Shown: piece by piece, positions 35,123-47,135 of the stretch
Layout: every line of letters begins with the position of its first letter
Position numbering within the stretch: position 1 is the stretch's first letter
Assembly: GCA_017309275.1 (NCBI GenBank)
Contig: JAFKLT010000061.1
Coordinates: 1 to 52,962 of the forward strand
Source of the DNA: Sphingomonadales bacterium
Lineage (GTDB): Bacteria > Pseudomonadota > Alphaproteobacteria > Sphingomonadales > Sphingomonadaceae
Length of the DNA stretch: 52,962 bases
Reading direction: 5' to 3'
The notes under the pieces: model-generated
Told to the model about the DNA's origin: nothing
The model's database searches: none
The model's input: the letters and a program-made list of their open reading frames with translations, nothing else
Position numbers and translations under genes: made by a program

Positions 35123-36244
35123 ATGACCAAAGCAATGACCGTTTTCGGCACCCGCCCCGAGGCGATCAAGATGTTTCCCGTCGTCCACGCGCTGAGCGCG
35201 CAGAAGGGCATCGACGCCCGCGTCTGCGTCACGGCGCAGCATCGCGAAATGCTCGATCAGGTGCTTGAAATCGCGCGCATCGTACCCGACGTCGATCTCG
35301 ACGTCATGACCCCGAACCAGTCGCTGGACACCCTCCTCGCGCGGCTCGTCACCGGGCTTGGTGAGACCTTCGATCGGGAAAAGCCCGATCGCATTCTGGT
35401 CCATGGCGACACGCTGACGACGATGGCGGCAACGCTCGCCGCCTATTTCCGCAAGATCCCCGTCGGACATGTCGAGGCGGGACTCCGCAGCGGCAACATC
35501 TACCATCCCTGGCCCGAAGAGGTGAACCGCAAGGTTACGGGCGCGGTCGCCGACCTTCATTTTGCCCCCACGACGACCGCTGCCGCTGCCTTGCGGGCCG
35601 AAAACGTGCCGGCGGATCATATCCACATTACCGGCAACACGGTAATCGACGCGCTGCTCGCGACCAAGGCACGCATCGATGAAGAGCCCTCGCTTGCCGC
35701 GGGCCTCGACCCGCTGCTCGCACGCTTCGCGGGCAAGCGCATCATCGCCGTGACCTCGCACCGGCGCGAGAATTTCGGCGACGGGATGAAGGCGATCGCC
35801 GATGCCATCGCCGGGATCGCGGCGCGGCCCGATGTCGCGGTGATCTTTCCCGTCCATCCCAACCCCCATGTCCGCAGCGCGATGGAGCCGATACTCGGCG
35901 CCCTGGCCAATGTCGCGTTGATCGATCCGCTCGACTATCCGCATTTCGTCCGCCTGCTCGGCGCCTCGACGCTCGTCCTCACCGACAGCGGCGGGGTGCA
36001 GGAAGAAGCGCCTTCGCTCGGCAAGCCGGTGCTGGTGATGCGCGAGACGACCGAACGGCCCGAGGGGATAGAGGCCGGCACCGCTCGGCTTGTCGGCACC
36101 GACAAAGATCGGATCGTTTCTGAAATTTTCAGTCTTTTGGACGATGAAGGGGCGTATGACGCCATGGCCCGCGCCCATAACCCCTTCGGTGACGGCAAGG
36201 CAGCGGAAAGAATAGCGGAGATAGTTGCGCGTGCCCATCGATAG
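35123..36244 (+). CDS. wecB: UDP-N-acetylglucosamine 2-epimerase WecB
   Basis: Non-hydrolysing epimerase producing UDP-ManNAc from UDP-GlcNAc, 373 aa. Family signatures are VFGTRPEAIKMFPVV, TAQHREMLDQVL, LVHGDTLTT, VGHVEAGLRSGN, HRRENFGDG, PVHPNP and TDSGGVQEEAPSLGKPVLVMRETTERPEG. The ATG at 35123 has GGAG at 7-base spacing; the frame is open further upstream but without fold-like sequence. Pairing with wecC directly downstream supports the ManNAc pathway over the FnlC/CapG role that related epimerases play with FnlA-type enzymes. GC-rich codon use resumes here, unlike the AT-richer core. Confidence 0.95.
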   Translation: MTKAMTVFGTRPEAIKMFPVVHALSAQKGIDARVCVTAQHREMLDQVLEIARIVPDVDLDVMTPNQSLDTLLARLVTGLGETFDREKPDRILVHGDTLTTMAATLAAYFRKIPVGHVEAGLRSGNIYHPWPEEVNRKVTGAVADLHFAPTTTAAAALRAENVPADHIHITGNTVIDALLATKARIDEEPSLAAGLDPLLARFAGKRIIAVTSHRRENFGDGMKAIADAIAGIAARPDVAVIFPVHPNPHVRSAMEPILGALANVALIDPLDYPHFVRLLGASTLVLTDSGGVQEEAPSLGKPVLVMRETTERPEGIEAGTARLVGTDKDRIVSEIFSLLDDEGAYDAMARAHNPFGDGKAAERIAEIVARAHR

Positions 36245-37526
36245 CGAACAGAATGTCACCGTCCTCGGCCTCGGCTACATCGGCCTGCCGACGGCCGCAC
36301 TGATCGCCCGCTCGGGCAGCAAGGTGACCGGCGTCGACGTCAGCCAGCATGTCGTCGACACCGTCAACAACGGCAAGGTGCATATCGAGGAAGTCGACCT
36401 CGACGGTCTCGTTCAGGGTGTCGTCTCGCGCGGCGCATTGGTAGCCTCGATCGAAGTCGCGCCGGCCGATGTCTTCGTCATCGCCGTCCCGACCCCGCAC
36501 GACGACGAGCATCGTCCCGACATCGCCTATGTCCTCTCAGCGGCGCGGGCGATCGCACCGAAGCTGCAGGCCGGCAACCTCGTCATACTCGAATCCACCT
36601 CGCCGGTCGGCACGACCGAAAAGGTCGCCGCGCTGCTCGCCGAATTGCGCCCCGACCTCAAGGTTCCGGGCGCCTGCACCGGCGCCGCCGACATCTTCGT
36701 CGCTTATTGCCCCGAACGCGTCCTGCCCGGCCGCATCCTCGTCGAGCTGGTCGACAACGACCGCTGCATCGGCGGCATCACGCCGCGCTGCGCGCGCCGG
36801 GCGATGACCTTCTATCGCCAGTTCGTCCGTGGCGCGTGCGTGACCACATCGGCGCGGGCAGCCGAAATGGTGAAGCTGGTCGAGAACAGCTACCGCGACG
36901 TCAATATCGCCTTCGCCAACGAACTGTCGATGATGGCCGAGCATATGGGCGTCGACGTCTGGGAGGTGATCCGCCTCGCGAACCGCCACCCGCGCGTCAA
37001 CATCCTCCAGCCCGGCCCCGGCGTCGGCGGCCATTGCATCGCGGTCGACCCCTGGTTCCTCGTTCACGGCGCGCCGGACCACAGCCGCCTGATCCGCACC
37101 GCGCGCGAGGTCAACCTTGCCAAGACCGCGCATGTGATCGGCGCCGCCGAAATGCTGGTGTCGCAGCATCCGGAGGCGCGCGTCGCCTGCCTCGGCCTTG
37201 CCTTCAAGCCCAACATCGACGATTTCCGCGAAAGCCCCGCGGTCGAGGTCGCCGCCGCGCTCGCGCGTCGCTTCGGCAAGCAGATCCAGATCGTCGAGCC
37301 CTATGCGCGCGGCCTGCCAATGGAATTCGCGGGCAGCGGCGCCGAATTGATCGACCTCGATAGCGCGCTGGCGTCCTGCGATCTCCTTATCGTCCTCGTC
37401 GACCATGACCTGTTCAAGTCGATCCCCATCGAAGAGCGCGGCGACAAGATCGTCTATGACACGCGCGGCCTTTGGCTCGACCAGCCGAACGGCGGGAACG
37501 GCAACCGCTTCAATCGTGCCGCCTGA
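36231..37526 (+). CDS. wecC: UDP-N-acetyl-D-mannosamine dehydrogenase WecC
   Basis: NAD-dependent oxidation of UDP-ManNAc to UDP-ManNAcA, 431 aa. It shows the Rossmann motif VLGLGYIGLP, ESTSPVGTT, YCPERVLPGR, the central KLVENSYRDVNIAFANEL helix and the catalytic Cys269 in GPGVGGHCIAVDPWF, followed by GLAFKPNIDDFRESPA. The start is GTG at 36231, overlapping the end of wecB; a TTG at 36225 is possible and adds two residues. With WecB this supplies ManNAcA for the repeat unit or for an enterobacterial-common-antigen-like polymer. Confidence 0.94.
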   Translation: MPIDSEQNVTVLGLGYIGLPTAALIARSGSKVTGVDVSQHVVDTVNNGKVHIEEVDLDGLVQGVVSRGALVASIEVAPADVFVIAVPTPHDDEHRPDIAYVLSAARAIAPKLQAGNLVILESTSPVGTTEKVAALLAELRPDLKVPGACTGAADIFVAYCPERVLPGRILVELVDNDRCIGGITPRCARRAMTFYRQFVRGACVTTSARAAEMVKLVENSYRDVNIAFANELSMMAEHMGVDVWEVIRLANRHPRVNILQPGPGVGGHCIAVDPWFLVHGAPDHSRLIRTAREVNLAKTAHVIGAAEMLVSQHPEARVACLGLAFKPNIDDFRESPAVEVAAALARRFGKQIQIVEPYARGLPMEFAGSGAELIDLDSALASCDLLIVLVDHDLFKSIPIEERGDKIVYDTRGLWLDQPNGGNGNRFNRAA

Positions 37527-37571
37527 CGCATTGGCCTTGACGCCCCCGGACACCCTCCGCATGCTCCGACG

Positions 37572-38378
37572 ATGCTGACCCGCCTGGAAACAATCGTGGT
37601 CGACAAGCCCTGGGGCCGGACCGATATTCCAAGCGATTTCGGTGACTTCGGCGATCGGCGTGTCGGCGAAATCTGGTTCTCCAATCCCGCGGGCGACGAT
37701 GCGGCGATCATGGTCAAATTCCTCTTCACGTCGGAGCGGCTGTCGATCCAGGTCCATCCCGATGATCGGGCAGCGCAGGCTGCCGGCTATCCGCGCGGCA
37801 AGGAGGAGTGCTGGCTGGTCCTCGATGCGACGCCCGAAGCCGAACTCGGCGTGGGCCTCACCGCCGCGACGACCCGCGAGGCACTCCATGACGCCGCGCT
37901 CGATGGTTCGATCGTCGACATGATCGACTGGCGTCCAGCGCGCGCCGATGACTTCGTCTACAATCGTGCCGGAACGATCCACGCGATCGGACCCGGGCTG
38001 GTCGTCGTCGAAGTGCAGCAGAATGTCGACTGCACCTATCGCCTCTACGACTATGGGCGCCCGCGCGAATTGCATCTTGAGGCCGGCCTGGCCGTCGCCG
38101 AAACGGCGCCGCGCCCCGATCCGCGCGACGGGCATGTCGATGCCGGCGACAATCGCCTGCTCGTCGACGGTCCGCATTTTCGTCTGTTGCATCTGTCCGG
38201 GCCCGATGCTGCAGCGATTTTGCCTGACGGCAGCGGCGACTTCACCTTCACGCCGCTGTCGCAAGGCTGCACGGTCGATGGCGAGAGCGTCCGGCTCGGC
38301 GAATGCGTTGCGACCGATCGCGCCGACGCGATCATGCTTGCGCCCGGTGCCCGCGCCCTGCTGAGCTGGCCGGCATGA
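37572..38378 (+). CDS. manA: Class I mannose-6-phosphate isomerase
   Basis: Zinc cupin enzyme interconverting fructose-6-phosphate and mannose-6-phosphate, feeding GDP-mannose synthesis. The 268-aa product keeps the metal-site motifs VHPDD (with an upstream LSIQ), the KEECWLVLDA strand and GTIHAIGPG, and matches the short form lacking the extra C-terminal domain of E. coli ManA (about 390 aa). It lies 45 bp after wecC and 28 bp before manC. The phosphomannomutase needed between the two steps is not in the window. Confidence 0.9.
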   Translation: MLTRLETIVVDKPWGRTDIPSDFGDFGDRRVGEIWFSNPAGDDAAIMVKFLFTSERLSIQVHPDDRAAQAAGYPRGKEECWLVLDATPEAELGVGLTAATTREALHDAALDGSIVDMIDWRPARADDFVYNRAGTIHAIGPGLVVVEVQQNVDCTYRLYDYGRPRELHLEAGLAVAETAPRPDPRDGHVDAGDNRLLVDGPHFRLLHLSGPDAAAILPDGSGDFTFTPLSQGCTVDGESVRLGECVATDRADAIMLAPGARALLSWPA

Positions 38379-38406
38379 TCCCGCCCCCGAAAGTCGAGAC
38401 AAGACC

Positions 38407-39474
38407 ATGATCGTCCCCGTCATATTGTCCGGTGGTTCCGGCACCCGCCTCTGGCCGGTGTCGACCGGCGCCGCGCCCAAGCAGTTCCAGCCGCTTACGG
38501 GCAAGGGCAGCATGTTCCTGCAGACGCTCGACCGCGCGATCGACCGCAAGCGTTTCGCCGCGCCGATGGTGGTATGCGGCCCGGCGCATGTCGCGCATGT
38601 CGAGAAGGACCTTGCCGCCGCAGGGATCGCCGACGCACGCATCGTCGTCGAGCCCGCCGCGCGCAATACGGCGCCGGCGATCGCGCTTGCCGCGCTCGCG
38701 GCCCTTGCCGACGATGCCGCGTCCACGATCCTCGTCATGCCGGCCGACCATGTCATGACCGACGTCCCGGCCTTCCTCGCGGCGATCGAGGCGGCCATGC
38801 CCGCCGTCGAGGCGGGCGCGCTCGCGACCTTCGGCATCGCGCCGTCGCATCCCGAAACGGGCTATGGCTATATCGCGGCGGGCGAAAAACTCGCCAACGC
38901 ACCGGGGGTTTACGAAGTCCGACGCTTCGTCGAGAAGCCCCAACGCGACAAGGCCGAGGCGATGTTGGCCGAGGGAAGCCATTATTGGAACGCCGGCATC
39001 TTTCTGATGCGCGCCGACCGGTTCCTTGCCGAGCTGGAACGGCAGCAGCCGGCGATGGCGTCATGCTGTGCAGAAGCCATCGCCGCAGCGCGCACCGACG
39101 CGCACCAGGTCCATCCCGATACAGCCGCCTTCCTTTCCAGCCCCGCGGATTCGATCGACTATGCGGTGATGGAAGGCGCCGAGAATGTCGTCGTCGTCCC
39201 GGTCGATCCCGGCTGGTCCGATGTCGGCGGCTGGGCAGCGCTGCACGCGCTCGGCGACAAGGACGCGGACGGCAATGTCCGGATCGGCGACGTGATCGCG
39301 ATCGGCGCCGAAAACAACTATCTCCGCGCCGACGGCGGCAAGCGTATCGCGGTCGTCGGCGTCTCCGACCTCGTCGTCGTGACGCATGGCGACGACATCC
39401 TGATCATCCCGCGCGAGCGCGCGCAGGAAGTGAAGAGCATCGTCGAATATCTGGCCTCCAACCCGCCGCAATAA
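38407..39474 (+). CDS. manC: Mannose-1-phosphate guanylyltransferase ManC
   Basis: Forms GDP-mannose from mannose-1-phosphate and GTP. The 355-aa nucleotidyltransferase has the pyrophosphorylase signature [11 protein letters not shown] with [56 protein letters not shown] and [10 protein letters not shown]. It lacks the C-terminal isomerase cupin of long bifunctional ManC/AlgA, which explains the separate manA upstream. Last gene of the polysaccharide precursor block; hslV follows after 52 bp. Confidence 0.95.
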   Translation: MIVPVILSGGSGTRLWPVSTGAAPKQFQPLTGKGSMFLQTLDRAIDRKRFAAPMVVCGPAHVAHVEKDLAAAGIADARIVVEPAARNTAPAIALAALAALADDAASTILVMPADHVMTDVPAFLAAIEAAMPAVEAGALATFGIAPSHPETGYGYIAAGEKLANAPGVYEVRRFVEKPQRDKAEAMLAEGSHYWNAGIFLMRADRFLAELERQQPAMASCCAEAIAAARTDAHQVHPDTAAFLSSPADSIDYAVMEGAENVVVVPVDPGWSDVGGWAALHALGDKDADGNVRIGDVIAIGAENNYLRADGGKRIAVVGVSDLVVVTHGDDILIIPRERAQEVKSIVEYLASNPPQ

Positions 39475-39526
39475 CCGAAAAGCGCCTCCCCTTGCGGCCT
39501 CGCCAACCATCTCCCATATCCGGCGC

Positions 39527-40093
39527 ATGACCAATCCCCATGCGCAAAGTGCCGCGCCCTGGCACGGAACAACCATCCTTTCCGCCCGCAACAAAGACAA
39601 GGTCGTCGTCATTGGCGACGGCCAGGTCTCGATGGGCCAGACCGTCATGAAACCCAACGCCCGAAAGGTTCGCCGCCTGCACGACGGCAGCGTCATCGGC
39701 GGGTTCGCGGGCGCAACTGCCGACGCCTTCACCTTGTTCGAACGTCTCGAGGCCAAGCTCGAGCGCCATAATGGCCAGTTGCTCCGCGCCGCCGTCGAAC
39801 TGGCCAAGGACTGGCGAACGGACAAATATCTCCGCAACCTGGAGGCGATGATGATCGTCGCCGACAAGGAGGTCACGCTGGTGATCACCGGTAACGGCGA
39901 TGTGCTCGAACCCGCGGGCGGCATTGCCGCGATCGGATCGGGCGGCAATTACGCATTGTCGGCTGCGCGCGCGCTCGCCGATTATGAAAAGGACCCCGAA
40001 GTGCTGGCGAGGAAGGCGATGGAGGTCGCGGCCGACATCTGCGTTTACACGAACGACCAGTTCACCTCAGAAACCATTGAAATCCGGAAATAA
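39527..40093 (+). CDS. hslV: ATP-dependent protease peptidase subunit HslV
   Basis: Proteasome-like peptidase of the HslUV (ClpQY) complex, 188 aa. The catalytic N-terminal Thr is in WHGTTIL, so a 14-residue propeptide precedes Thr15. The rest is standard: [54 protein letters not shown] and [16 protein letters not shown]. The gene is 2 bp upstream of hslU and co-transcribed with it. Cytoplasmic quality-control protease. Confidence 0.97.
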   Translation: MTNPHAQSAAPWHGTTILSARNKDKVVVIGDGQVSMGQTVMKPNARKVRRLHDGSVIGGFAGATADAFTLFERLEAKLERHNGQLLRAAVELAKDWRTDKYLRNLEAMMIVADKEVTLVITGNGDVLEPAGGIAAIGSGGNYALSAARALADYEKDPEVLARKAMEVAADICVYTNDQFTSETIEIRK

Positions 40094-40095
40094 GA

Positions 40096-41397
40096 ATGAA
40101 CAAGGACCTGACTCCCAAGGCCATCGTGGCCGCGCTGGACACGCATATCATCGGCCAGAGCGCCGCAAAGCGCGCGGTCGCGGTGGCGCTCCGCAACCGT
40201 TGGCGTCGCCAGCAGCTCTCGCCCGACCTGCGCGACGAGGTGAGCCCCAAGAATATCCTGATGATCGGCCCCACGGGGTGCGGCAAGACCGAGATATCGC
40301 GCCGCCTCGCCAAGCTGGCCGACGCCCCCTTCATCAAGGTCGAGGCGACCAAATTCACCGAAGTCGGCTATGTCGGCCGCGACGTCGAACAGATCGCCCG
40401 CGACCTGGTCGAGGAGGCGGTGCGGCTTGAAAAGGAACGCCGCCGCGAGGCGGTACGTGGAGCCGCGGAAGAAGCCGCGATGGAAAGGCTGCTCGATGCG
40501 CTGACCGGCAAGGGCGCGAGCGAAGCGACGCGAGAGAGCTTCCGCCAGCGCTTCCGCGACGGCCATCTGGAAAGCAGCGAGGTCGAGATCGAGGTTTCGG
40601 ACGCCCCCGCAATGCCCTTTGAGCTTCCCGGCCAGCCGGGCCAGGTCGGCATGATCAACCTGTCCGACATGCTCGGAAAGGCGCTTGGCGGGGGGCCGAA
40701 GAAGCGCCGCCGCATGAAGGCGATGGAAGCATGGAAGCGCCTGCTCGAAGAAGAGCAGGACAAGCGCCTGGACCAGGACGATGTCGCGCGGGTCGCCCTC
40801 GCCGATGCCGAAGCGAATGGCATCGTCTTCCTCGACGAGATCGACAAGATCGCGGTCAGCGACGTGCGGGGCGGATCGGTGAGCCGCGAGGGCGTGCAAC
40901 GCGACCTGTTGCCACTGATCGAAGGCACGACCGTCGCGACCAAATATGGTCCGATGAAGACCGATCATATCCTCTTCATCGCCTCGGGCGCCTTCCATGT
41001 CGCCAAACCGAGCGACCTGCTTCCCGAATTGCAGGGCCGTCTGCCGATCCGCGTCGAACTGGGCGCGCTCAGCGAAGAGGATTTCGTCCGTATTCTCAGC
41101 GAGACCAAGGCCGGCCTTCCCGAACAATATGCCGCGCTGCTCGGGACCGAGGGCGTGACGCTGAACTTTACGCCCGAAGCGATTGCTCGCGTCGCGAAAC
41201 TCGCGGCGGAGGTGAACGAAAAGGTCGAGAATATAGGCGCGCGCCGCCTTCAGACGATCATGGAAAGGCTCGTCGAGGAGATCAGCTTTACCGCCGAGGA
41301 CGTCGGCGGCACCACGCTCGAAATCGACGCCGCCTATGTCGACCGACAGCTTGCCGAAGTCGTTGGCGACACCGACCTCAGCAAATATGTGCTTTAG
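40096..41397 (+). CDS. hslU: HslUV unfoldase ATPase subunit HslU
   Basis: AAA+ ring that unfolds substrates for HslV, 433 aa. It has the N-terminal [23 protein letters not shown], Walker [10 protein letters not shown], the pore motif GYVGRD, an I-domain with charged helices (about residues 110-240), Walker [27 protein letters not shown] and a C-terminal ending in SKYVL, whose tail docks into HslV. Length is normal. A hairpin about 50 bp downstream may end the hslVU transcript. Confidence 0.97.
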   Translation: MNKDLTPKAIVAALDTHIIGQSAAKRAVAVALRNRWRRQQLSPDLRDEVSPKNILMIGPTGCGKTEISRRLAKLADAPFIKVEATKFTEVGYVGRDVEQIARDLVEEAVRLEKERRREAVRGAAEEAAMERLLDALTGKGASEATRESFRQRFRDGHLESSEVEIEVSDAPAMPFELPGQPGQVGMINLSDMLGKALGGGPKKRRRMKAMEAWKRLLEEEQDKRLDQDDVARVALADAEANGIVFLDEIDKIAVSDVRGGSVSREGVQRDLLPLIEGTTVATKYGPMKTDHILFIASGAFHVAKPSDLLPELQGRLPIRVELGALSEEDFVRILSETKAGLPEQYAALLGTEGVTLNFTPEAIARVAKLAAEVNEKVENIGARRLQTIMERLVEEISFTAEDVGGTTLEIDAAYVDRQLAEVVGDTDLSKYVL

Positions 41398-41446
41398 CTG
41401 GCCTGTAGCTGCCTCGCAGCGCGGCACATCTGCATCCTGAACCAGG

Positions 41447-41480
41447 CGAACGGAGGGCTGTTCAAACGCCCCTCCGTTCG
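41447..41480. terminator. Stem-loop after hslU
   Basis: Perfect 11-bp stem CGAACGGAGGG / CCCTCCGTTCG with a 12-nt loop, 50 bp after the hslU stop. No T-tract follows, so it is a terminator candidate that may need Rho, or an mRNA-stabilising hairpin. Confidence 0.6.
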
Positions 41481-41685
41481 TCGCGGTGCGGAGATCGACT
41501 CTCCCATACCGGCCACTCCAGCAAGGATTGAAGAGGCCGTGACGCCCGGAAATTCGGGCAAACCGAAATCCGTATCTTTTCAGCCGTTCGTTTGCCGAAC
41601 TTCATTTGACTTTCGCGCATCGTCAATGCGATGAACAGCGTCACACGGTCGATATGGGTTGCACACGGCCGATACGGAGACACTA

Positions 41686-42543
41686 ATGGCAGACGAGGAA
41701 ACCGCCCCGACGCAGGGCGAGTTGGCGATCACGCGTACCGGCGACAAGCTGCGGCTGGCGCGCGAGGCTGCTGGTCTGTCGCTCGCCGATGTGGCGACGC
41801 GGACGCGTATCACGCAACGACACCTCGAAGCCATTGAACGATCGGATTTTTCGGAACTGCCCGGTCGCACCTATGTAACCGGCTTCGCCCGCGCCTATGC
41901 GCGGGCGGTGGATCTGCCCGAGGCCGAGATCGGTGCTGCCGTGCGCCGCGAACTCGACGACGATGAATATGGCGCGCGCCCGCTTTACGAGGCTTATGAG
42001 CCGACCGATCCGGCACGCCTCCCGACCGCGCGCCTGACCTGGACCCTGGTCATCGTCGCACTCGTATTGGTGTCGGCCTATGGCGTCTGGCGGTTCCTTT
42101 CCGTCGAACCCGACGAAGCCTTGATCGCCGCACAGAACCAGGCGGCCGACGCGTCCGAAGCGCCCGACGCGGCAGCGCCGGCGGCCACACCGAAAGCCGG
42201 AGCCGCCGCGGTGGCGGCCAATGCGCCGGTCGTGCTGACCGGCATCTCCGAAGTGTGGATCGGTTTCGACGACGCGCAGGGCAAGACCGAGAATTGGCGC
42301 ACGCTCGACCCGGGCGAGACTTATGAAGTGCCGCCCGCTTACATCGAGCAATTCACCCTGCGCACCAGTATTCCGCAGGCGCTGAAGGTCACCGTCGGGG
42401 GCCGTGACGTGGGATCGATCGGCCCCGCCGACACCCTGGTAAAGGGCATCTCGCTGAAGCCCGCCGACCTCATCGCCCGCGCAGAAGGCGGCGCCGGCAC
42501 GACGCCCGCAACCGCGACGCCGGCCCGCAAGACCGGGGGCTGA
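41686..42543 (+). CDS. RodZ-like helix-turn-helix membrane protein
   Basis: 285-aa bitopic protein: an N-terminal HTH_25/Xre-type domain (TGDKLRLAREAAGLSLADVATRTRITQRHLEAIE, about residues 18-85, with YVTGFARAYA), one membrane helix (LTWTLVIVALVLVSAYGVWRFL, about 120-140), an Ala/Pro-rich periplasmic linker, and a beta-rich C-terminal DUF4115-like domain (VWIGFDDAQGKTENWRTLDPGETYEVPP). This is the RodZ layout; RodZ links MreB to the elongation machinery and sets cell shape. GGAG lies 6 bases before the ATG at 41686. cpoB follows after 118 bp. Confidence 0.87.
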   Translation: MADEETAPTQGELAITRTGDKLRLAREAAGLSLADVATRTRITQRHLEAIERSDFSELPGRTYVTGFARAYARAVDLPEAEIGAAVRRELDDDEYGARPLYEAYEPTDPARLPTARLTWTLVIVALVLVSAYGVWRFLSVEPDEALIAAQNQAADASEAPDAAAPAATPKAGAAAVAANAPVVLTGISEVWIGFDDAQGKTENWRTLDPGETYEVPPAYIEQFTLRTSIPQALKVTVGGRDVGSIGPADTLVKGISLKPADLIARAEGGAGTTPATATPARKTGG

Positions 42544-42661
42544 TCCGCATCGTCCCGGCGACGCGGGGCGGCGGCGCGCCGAATTGGATTTGCGCACTCG
42601 CCGCTTGCGGCGTTATGAGGGCCGGTACAAAACTGGTTAATCTTCGGGGACCTATCGGCAA

Positions 42662-43621
42662 ATGATGAAGCATGTCACTTTCATGGGTGCGGCGGCGATC
42701 GCGATCGCAGCGGCGGCACCCGTTCAGGCGCAGGACGCAACGGTCGCCAAACGTGTCGACCGGCTGGAAAAAGAAATGCGCGCGGTTCAACGTCAGGTCT
42801 TCCCGGGCGGCGCGCCGGCATTCTTCGAAGGTGAAATTGCGCCTGACAGCACGGTTGGCGAACGAGCCAAGGGGACGACGCCCGTCGCCGACCTGACGGC
42901 GCGGGTCGACGCGCTTGAGGCGCAACTCCAGACGCTCACCGGCCAGACCGAACAAAACTCCTTCCAGCTTCGCGAACTCGAAAAGCAGTTCGCCGCTTAC
43001 AAGATCGAGATGGAAAAGCGCTTTGCGCCCGCGACCGGAACCGAAACGGTCGCGACGCCCGCAAGCCTGCCGATCGCCACGGCACCGAAGCCGACGCCCG
43101 CCGCCGCAACGCCTGCCCCAACCCCTGCAGCGGCCGCTCCGACCAAGAAGCCGGCCGCTACGCCTGCGGCGGCCGCCAAGCCCGATGCGGCCCGTCTGGC
43201 TCTGGTCAAAAAGGTCGAAATCCCCTCGTCCGGCAACGAGACGAAGGATGCTTACGACTATGGCTATCGCCTGTGGGAAGCGAAGCTTTATCCCGAAGCG
43301 CAGGCTCAGCTGAAACAGGTCGTGACGAAATGGCCGACGAGCAGCACCGCCAGCTATGCACAGAATCTTCTCGGCCGCGCCTATCTTGACGAAGGCAAGC
43401 CCAGCTTGGCCGCTGTTGCATTCTACAGCAATTACAAGGATCGCCCTAGCGGTCCGCGCGCGCCGCACAGCCTGATGTACATGGGCGTCGCGCTCGACAA
43501 GCTCGGCCGCAAGGCCGACGCTTGCAAGGCGTTCCGCGAACTCGACGAAGTCTATGGCGCCAAGGCGCCGCAGGATGTCCGAACCGATGCAGCCGCCGCA
43601 AAAGCAAAAGCAGGCTGTTGA
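42662..43621 (+). CDS. cpoB: Tol-Pal-associated periplasmic protein CpoB/YbgF
   Basis: Periplasmic coordinator of peptidoglycan synthesis and outer-membrane constriction. The 319-aa protein has a signal peptide (cleavage near PVQAQDA), a coiled-coil N-terminal part (KRVDRLEKEMRAVQRQVF and DALEAQLQTLTGQTEQ) for trimerisation, a long Ala/Pro/Lys linker (about 125-180), and C-terminal TPR repeats (AYDYGYRLWEAKLYPEAQAQLKQVV, YAQNLLGRAYLDEGKPSLAAVAF, LMYMGVALDKLGRKADA). A second ATG directly follows the first. The end overlaps the tilS start by 47 bp. Confidence 0.92.
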   Translation: MMKHVTFMGAAAIAIAAAAPVQAQDATVAKRVDRLEKEMRAVQRQVFPGGAPAFFEGEIAPDSTVGERAKGTTPVADLTARVDALEAQLQTLTGQTEQNSFQLRELEKQFAAYKIEMEKRFAPATGTETVATPASLPIATAPKPTPAAATPAPTPAAAAPTKKPAATPAAAAKPDAARLALVKKVEIPSSGNETKDAYDYGYRLWEAKLYPEAQAQLKQVVTKWPTSSTASYAQNLLGRAYLDEGKPSLAAVAFYSNYKDRPSGPRAPHSLMYMGVALDKLGRKADACKAFRELDEVYGAKAPQDVRTDAAAAKAKAGC

Positions 43622-44573
43622 TTTCGACGCCGTAGGCCGGATCGGGCGCGACCTTCTCGCGCTCGCCGGCCCGGACTGGCATCGGCTTCACTATGGAGTC
43701 GCCGTATCCGGCGGCCCCGACAGCATGGCCCTGCTCTGGCTGATGGCGGCACTTCTGCCAGGACAGATCCATGCCGCCACGGTCGATCATGGCCTCCGTC
43801 CGGGTTCCGATGACGAGGCGCGGATGGTCGCCGGCTTCTGTGCGCGCGAACTCATCTCGCACAGCACGCTCAATCCGCCGACACCGATCAAGGGATCGCA
43901 GCAAGCGGCGGCGCGGGCCGAGCGCTACCGCCTGCTCGAACAGTGGCGCAAGGACAACGGCTTGGCCTATATCCTGACCGCCCATCATGCCGACGATCAG
44001 CTCGAAACGATCGTGATGCGGCTCAACCGGTCGAGCGGCGTGGGCGGGCTCGCCGCGATCCGGGCGAAGAACGGCTTCATCATGCGGCCGCTCCTCCACT
44101 GGCGCCGCGACGATCTCGTTCGCATCGCACTCGACGAGGATTTGCCTTTCGTCGACGATCCATCAAACAGCGACAGCCGGTTCGACCGAGCGCGCCTTCG
44201 CCATGCGCTCGCCTCCCAGGCGATACTCGATGTCGAGGCGGCCGCGCGGTCGGCCGACTGGCTTGCCGAGGCCGATGACGCGATCGATTGGGCGGTCGAG
44301 CGCCTGATCGCCGCCTGGCCCGACGCGTCCGATATCGCTGTAATCCGTGACGATGGCTATCCGCCCGAGATTTTTCGTCGCGTCGTTACCCAGCGCCTGC
44401 GCGCCAATGACAGCCAATTGCAGGTACGTGGCGCCGCTCTGGACGGGGTAATCGCGGCGATGAAGGGTGGTCGACGCGCGATGGTCGGCGCGCTGCTGAT
44501 CGACGCCGTTCCGGGACTTCAAGGCACAATCTGGCGTATTTCTCCCGCGCCGCGCCGAAAAGCCCTAAAATAG
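43575..44573 (+). CDS. tilS: tRNA(Ile)-lysidine synthase TilS
   Basis: Modifies C34 of the tRNA-Ile CAU anticodon to lysidine, an essential decoding step. The 332-aa protein has the PP-loop SGGPDSMALLWLM, VDHGLRPGSDDEA, and HHADDQLETIVMRLNRSSGVGGLAAI, the TilS core. The C-terminal substrate-binding domain is short, as usual in alphaproteobacteria. The start is placed at ATG 43575 inside the end of cpoB; ATG 43587 is also possible. The 68-bp spacer downstream precedes ftsH and is locally AT-rich, so ftsH may have its own promoter there. Confidence 0.93.
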   Translation: MSEPMQPPQKQKQAVDFDAVGRIGRDLLALAGPDWHRLHYGVAVSGGPDSMALLWLMAALLPGQIHAATVDHGLRPGSDDEARMVAGFCARELISHSTLNPPTPIKGSQQAAARAERYRLLEQWRKDNGLAYILTAHHADDQLETIVMRLNRSSGVGGLAAIRAKNGFIMRPLLHWRRDDLVRIALDEDLPFVDDPSNSDSRFDRARLRHALASQAILDVEAAARSADWLAEADDAIDWAVERLIAAWPDASDIAVIRDDGYPPEIFRRVVTQRLRANDSQLQVRGAALDGVIAAMKGGRRAMVGALLIDAVPGLQGTIWRISPAPRRKALK

Positions 44574-44641
44574 GACGATCTGGCTCATTGTCATTTAACC
44601 CAATTATCCTACATTATCGGGACTGAAGCGCGACAGGCGCG

Positions 44642-46603
<1,962 letters not shown>

Positions 46604-46643
46604 TTCAGACCTTGTTCATTGATTCGGCACGATTTCGGTTCGC

Positions 46644-47036
46644 ATGACCTACGCGGGAATGCGGACCGGATCGGCTTTTGCCGCGCTAGGCGCGGGCATA
46701 ATGCTCTGCGGCATGGCGCCCGGCGATATGAATATCGCCGTCTTCCTCGCACGCGCGAGCGTGCTTGAACGACTTGGGCCGCTGGCGATCGCAGCACCCG
46801 ATGCGCAGCTACTGAAGGGCGAGGTCATCGCAGCGGGCAAGCGCTACAAGGCCCGGATAGACGCCGAACGAAAGACAGGTCGTCGGACAACAAGCTGCCC
46901 CCCAGAAACCGGCACCCTCACCCCCGAACAATGGCTTGCGCACCTTCGCAGCTATCCCGCCGCGTCGCGCAAATCGATCTCGGTCTATTCCGCATTCGAC
47001 GGCCTTATGCGCAAACGCTATCCATGCCCGGCCTGA
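46644..47036 (+). CDS. Small exported protein of unknown function
   Basis: 130-aa product, no family recognised. The N-terminus (GSAFAALGAGIMLCGMAPG) is hydrophobic and could be a signal peptide or anchor. The remainder is a short soluble domain with two Cys-Pro pairs (SCPPE and YPCPA) that might form a disulfide, and a helical ERLGPLAIAAPDAQLLKGEVIAAGKRYKARID. It starts 40 bp after ftsH without a clear Shine-Dalgarno; ATG 46659 is an alternative. Same strand as ftsH and the following DUF3800 gene. Confidence 0.6.
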   Translation: MTYAGMRTGSAFAALGAGIMLCGMAPGDMNIAVFLARASVLERLGPLAIAAPDAQLLKGEVIAAGKRYKARIDAERKTGRRTTSCPPETGTLTPEQWLAHLRSYPAASRKSISVYSAFDGLMRKRYPCPA

Positions 47037-47135
47037 CATGGCGGAATGCAGGGGCCCAGCAATGAACAAGACGGCACGCCGGCTAGCGCCCACCTCGATG
47101 GCATGGTCCAGTGGCTTGGCGGGCCGCTCAGAGCG

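Noticed and set aside
17813-36244. Complete UDP-L-FucNAc pathway using WecB as the FnlC step
   Set aside because: wecB is followed directly by wecC, which points to ManNAcA; no FnlB reductase is present.
36537-38837. 766-aa open frame on the minus strand opposite wecC, manA and manC
   Set aside because: Its composition is that of an antisense frame in high-GC DNA, with no motifs; the plus-strand genes carry complete family signatures.
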